Below, in pieces: positions 62,568 through 64,000 of a stretch of 64,000 nucleotides of DNA (the stretch's first letter is position 1; every line of letters starts with the position of its first letter). The translations under genes and the position numbers were made by a program. The DNA lies in the NCBI RefSeq assembly GCF_947488945.1, contig NZ_CANLBS010000004.1, positions 372,001-436,000 of the forward strand, read 5' to 3'. The stretch is from an uncultured Streptomyces sp. GTDB lineage: Bacteria; Actinomycetota; Actinomycetes; Streptomycetales; Streptomycetaceae. The notes under the pieces were generated by a model. The model was not told where the DNA came from. It worked only from the letters and a program-made list of their open reading frames with translations, and did not search any database.

Positions 62568-63509
62568 GTGAGTACGCACCCCGAGATCCGCACCCTGCCC
62601 GTACCGGACGGCCTGGAAGGCGAGCGTGTCGACGCCGCCATCTCCCGGATGTTCGGTTTCTCCCGCACCAAGGCCGCCGAGCTGGCCGCCGCCGGGAAGG
62701 TGCAGGTGGACGGTTCGGTCGTCGGGAAGTCCGAGCGGGTGCGGGGCGGTGCCTGGCTGGAGGTCGAGATGCCGCAGGCGGCCGCCCCGGTCCAGATCGT
62801 CGCCGAGCCCGTCGAGGGCATGGAGATCGTGCACGACGACGACGACATCGTGGTGATCGTGAAGCCGGTGGGCGTCGCGGCCCACCCCAGCCCCGGCTGG
62901 ACCGGCACCACCGTGATCGGCGGCCTCGCGGCGGCCGGGTACCGGATCTCCACCTCCGGCGCCGCCGAGCGCCAGGGCATCGTGCACCGGCTCGACGTCG
63001 GCACCTCGGGCCTGATGGTGGTCGCCAAGTCGGAGCGCGCCTACACCCTGCTGAAGGCCCAGTTCCGCGACCGCGTCGTGGAGAAGAAGTACCACGCGCT
63101 GGTGCAGGGCCACCCGGACCCGATGAGCGGCACGATCGACGCCCCCATCGGCCGGCACCCGAACCACGACTACAAGTGGGCGGTGACCGCCGAGGGCAAG
63201 CCCTCCGTCACGCACTACGACCTGATCGAGGCGTACCGCTCCGCGAGCCTGCTCGACATCAAGCTGGAGACCGGCCGCACCCACCAGATCCGGGTCCACA
63301 TGGCCGCCCACCGCCACCCCTGCGTGGGCGACCTCACCTACGGCGCGGACCCCACGATGGCCAAGCGGCTCGGGCTGACCCGGCAGTGGCTGCACGCGGT
63401 GAGGCTCGGCTTCGAGCACCCCTCGGACGGCAGCTGGGTCGAGTTCTCCAGCGGCTACCCGGCCGACCTGCAGAAGGCCCTCGACACCATCGAGGCGGAG
63501 AGCGAGTGA
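62568..63509 (+). CDS. RluA-family pseudouridine synthase
   Basis: A 313-residue RNA-modifying enzyme. An N-terminal S4 RNA-binding domain ([36 protein letters not shown]) precedes the catalytic domain with [16 protein letters not shown], the active-site Asp in [31 protein letters not shown], and [23 protein letters not shown]. It is RluD-like in layout and probably modifies 23S rRNA. In many actinobacteria it follows lspA, as here. The GTG start leads straight into the S4 domain; the stop overlaps the next gene in GTGA. Confidence 0.93.
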   Translation: MSTHPEIRTLPVPDGLEGERVDAAISRMFGFSRTKAAELAAAGKVQVDGSVVGKSERVRGGAWLEVEMPQAAAPVQIVAEPVEGMEIVHDDDDIVVIVKPVGVAAHPSPGWTGTTVIGGLAAAGYRISTSGAAERQGIVHRLDVGTSGLMVVAKSERAYTLLKAQFRDRVVEKKYHALVQGHPDPMSGTIDAPIGRHPNHDYKWAVTAEGKPSVTHYDLIEAYRSASLLDIKLETGRTHQIRVHMAAHRHPCVGDLTYGADPTMAKRLGLTRQWLHAVRLGFEHPSDGSWVEFSSGYPADLQKALDTIEAESE

Positions 63510-64000
63510 GCACCGTGCCGGACCAGGGCCTCATCCCGTACACCGTCCGCCGTGCCCTGGACGAGCAGGACCGTTCCGCCTGCTTCCAGATCCGCAAGGA
63601 CGTCTTCGTCGGCGAGCAGAACGTGCCCGAGGAGATCGAGTACGACGCCTACGACGCGGACGCGGTGCACGTCGTCGCCTTCGCGGCGGACGGCACCGCG
63701 CTCGGCACCGGTCGGCTGCTGCACGGCCCCGCCGCGGCGTCGAAGACCGGCGGCGACACCGCGGTCGGCTCGCTCGGCCGTCTCGCCGTCTCGCGGGTGG
63801 CCCGCGGCCTGGGGGTCGGCGCGGCGCTGGTGCGCGCGATCGAGGACCAGGCGGCGCTCCTCGGGCTCACCGCCGTCGACCTGCACGCCCAGACCCATGC
63901 GCTCGGCTTCTACGAGCGGCTCGGCTACGCCGCGTACGGCCCGGAGTTCCCGGACGCCGGCATCCCGCACCGCGCGATGCGGCGCGTGCTCGGCGGCTGA
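63506..64000 (+). CDS. GNAT-family N-acetyltransferase
   Basis: A 164-residue acetyltransferase, complete up to the last base of the window (TGA 63998-64000). [25 protein letters not shown] is a frequent ElaA/GNAT N-terminal motif, GTGRLLHGP and [26 protein letters not shown] contain the acetyl-CoA pyrophosphate loop (R-G-L-G-V-G), and [23 protein letters not shown] is the usual end. The substrate is unknown. GTG 63506 overlaps the stop of the pseudouridine synthase gene, so both are translated together. Confidence 0.9.
   Translation: MSTVPDQGLIPYTVRRALDEQDRSACFQIRKDVFVGEQNVPEEIEYDAYDADAVHVVAFAADGTALGTGRLLHGPAAASKTGGDTAVGSLGRLAVSRVARGLGVGAALVRAIEDQAALLGLTAVDLHAQTHALGFYERLGYAAYGPEFPDAGIPHRAMRRVLGG

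Overview
The window is a high-GC (well above 70% by eye), gene-dense stretch of an actinobacterial chromosome. Protein sequences, GTG/TTG starts, GC-rich third codon positions and gene order all point to Streptomyces or a very close relative. It is core chromosome: I see no prophage, insertion sequence, integrase, rRNA, tRNA or CRISPR array. Its centre is the division and cell wall (dcw) cluster.

Layout. 0-7.3 kb: the end of a ROK glucokinase gene, an endonuclease/exonuclease/phosphatase protein, a membrane protein coupled to an alpha/beta hydrolase, a PlsC acyltransferase, a MacS/MacR-type two-component system and a D-lactate dehydrogenase-like enzyme. 7.3-11 kb: a fused anthranilate synthase gene with a Trp-rich leader peptide and attenuator, divergent from a class II DAHP synthase gene; together they open the shikimate and tryptophan pathways. 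11-16.6 kb: bacterioferritin-associated ferredoxin under an iron box, bacterioferritin, a molybdopterin oxidoreductase, an LLM oxidoreductase, endonuclease IV and a four-PASTA Ser/Thr kinase. 16.7-23 kb: thiG-thiS-thiO behind a TPP riboswitch, a ferredoxin-reductase-like flavoprotein, an Rv2175c-like DNA-binding protein, thiE and metF. 23-32.6 kb: membrane proteins, a CrtI-like oxidoreductase, a TetR regulator with an ABC/YhgE-type export pair, a HEPN protein, a methyltransferase and a DUF3040 protein. 32.8-38.5 kb: a MoxR-DUF58-transglutaminase operon on the minus strand and a beta-carbonic anhydrase. 38.9-56.9 kb: rsmH-ftsL-ftsI-murE-murF-mraY-murD-ftsW-murG-ftsQ-ftsZ-pgeF-yggS-sepF-yggT-divIVA, all on the plus strand. 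57.2-64 kb: ileS with a T-box leader, a TraR/DksA-type protein with a histone-H1-like tail, lspA, an RluA-type pseudouridine synthase and a GNAT acetyltransferase.

How it works together. The dcw genes supply the cytoplasmic and lipid-linked steps of peptidoglycan synthesis (MurE, MurF, MurD, MraY, MurG), the septal synthase (FtsW/FtsI), divisome scaffolds (FtsQ, FtsL, SepF, FtsZ) and the polar growth organiser DivIVA. The PASTA kinase and the Rv2175c-like protein are plausible signalling partners. From memory, the order acyltransferase, DAHP synthase, kinase, Rv2175c, MetF, DUF3040, dcw, DivIVA resembles M. tuberculosis about Rv2145c-Rv2182c, so much of the window looks like an old actinobacterial neighbourhood. 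murC and mraZ are absent from their usual dcw positions.

Regulation is the richest part. I see a tryptophan attenuator, a TPP riboswitch, an ileS T-box, a DmdR/IdeR-type iron box, a TetR operator and a MacR-box-like site. Several genes have a -10-like hexamer 6-7 nt before the start codon, which suggests leaderless mRNAs. All function calls rest on reading the sequence and on family knowledge; no database search was run.
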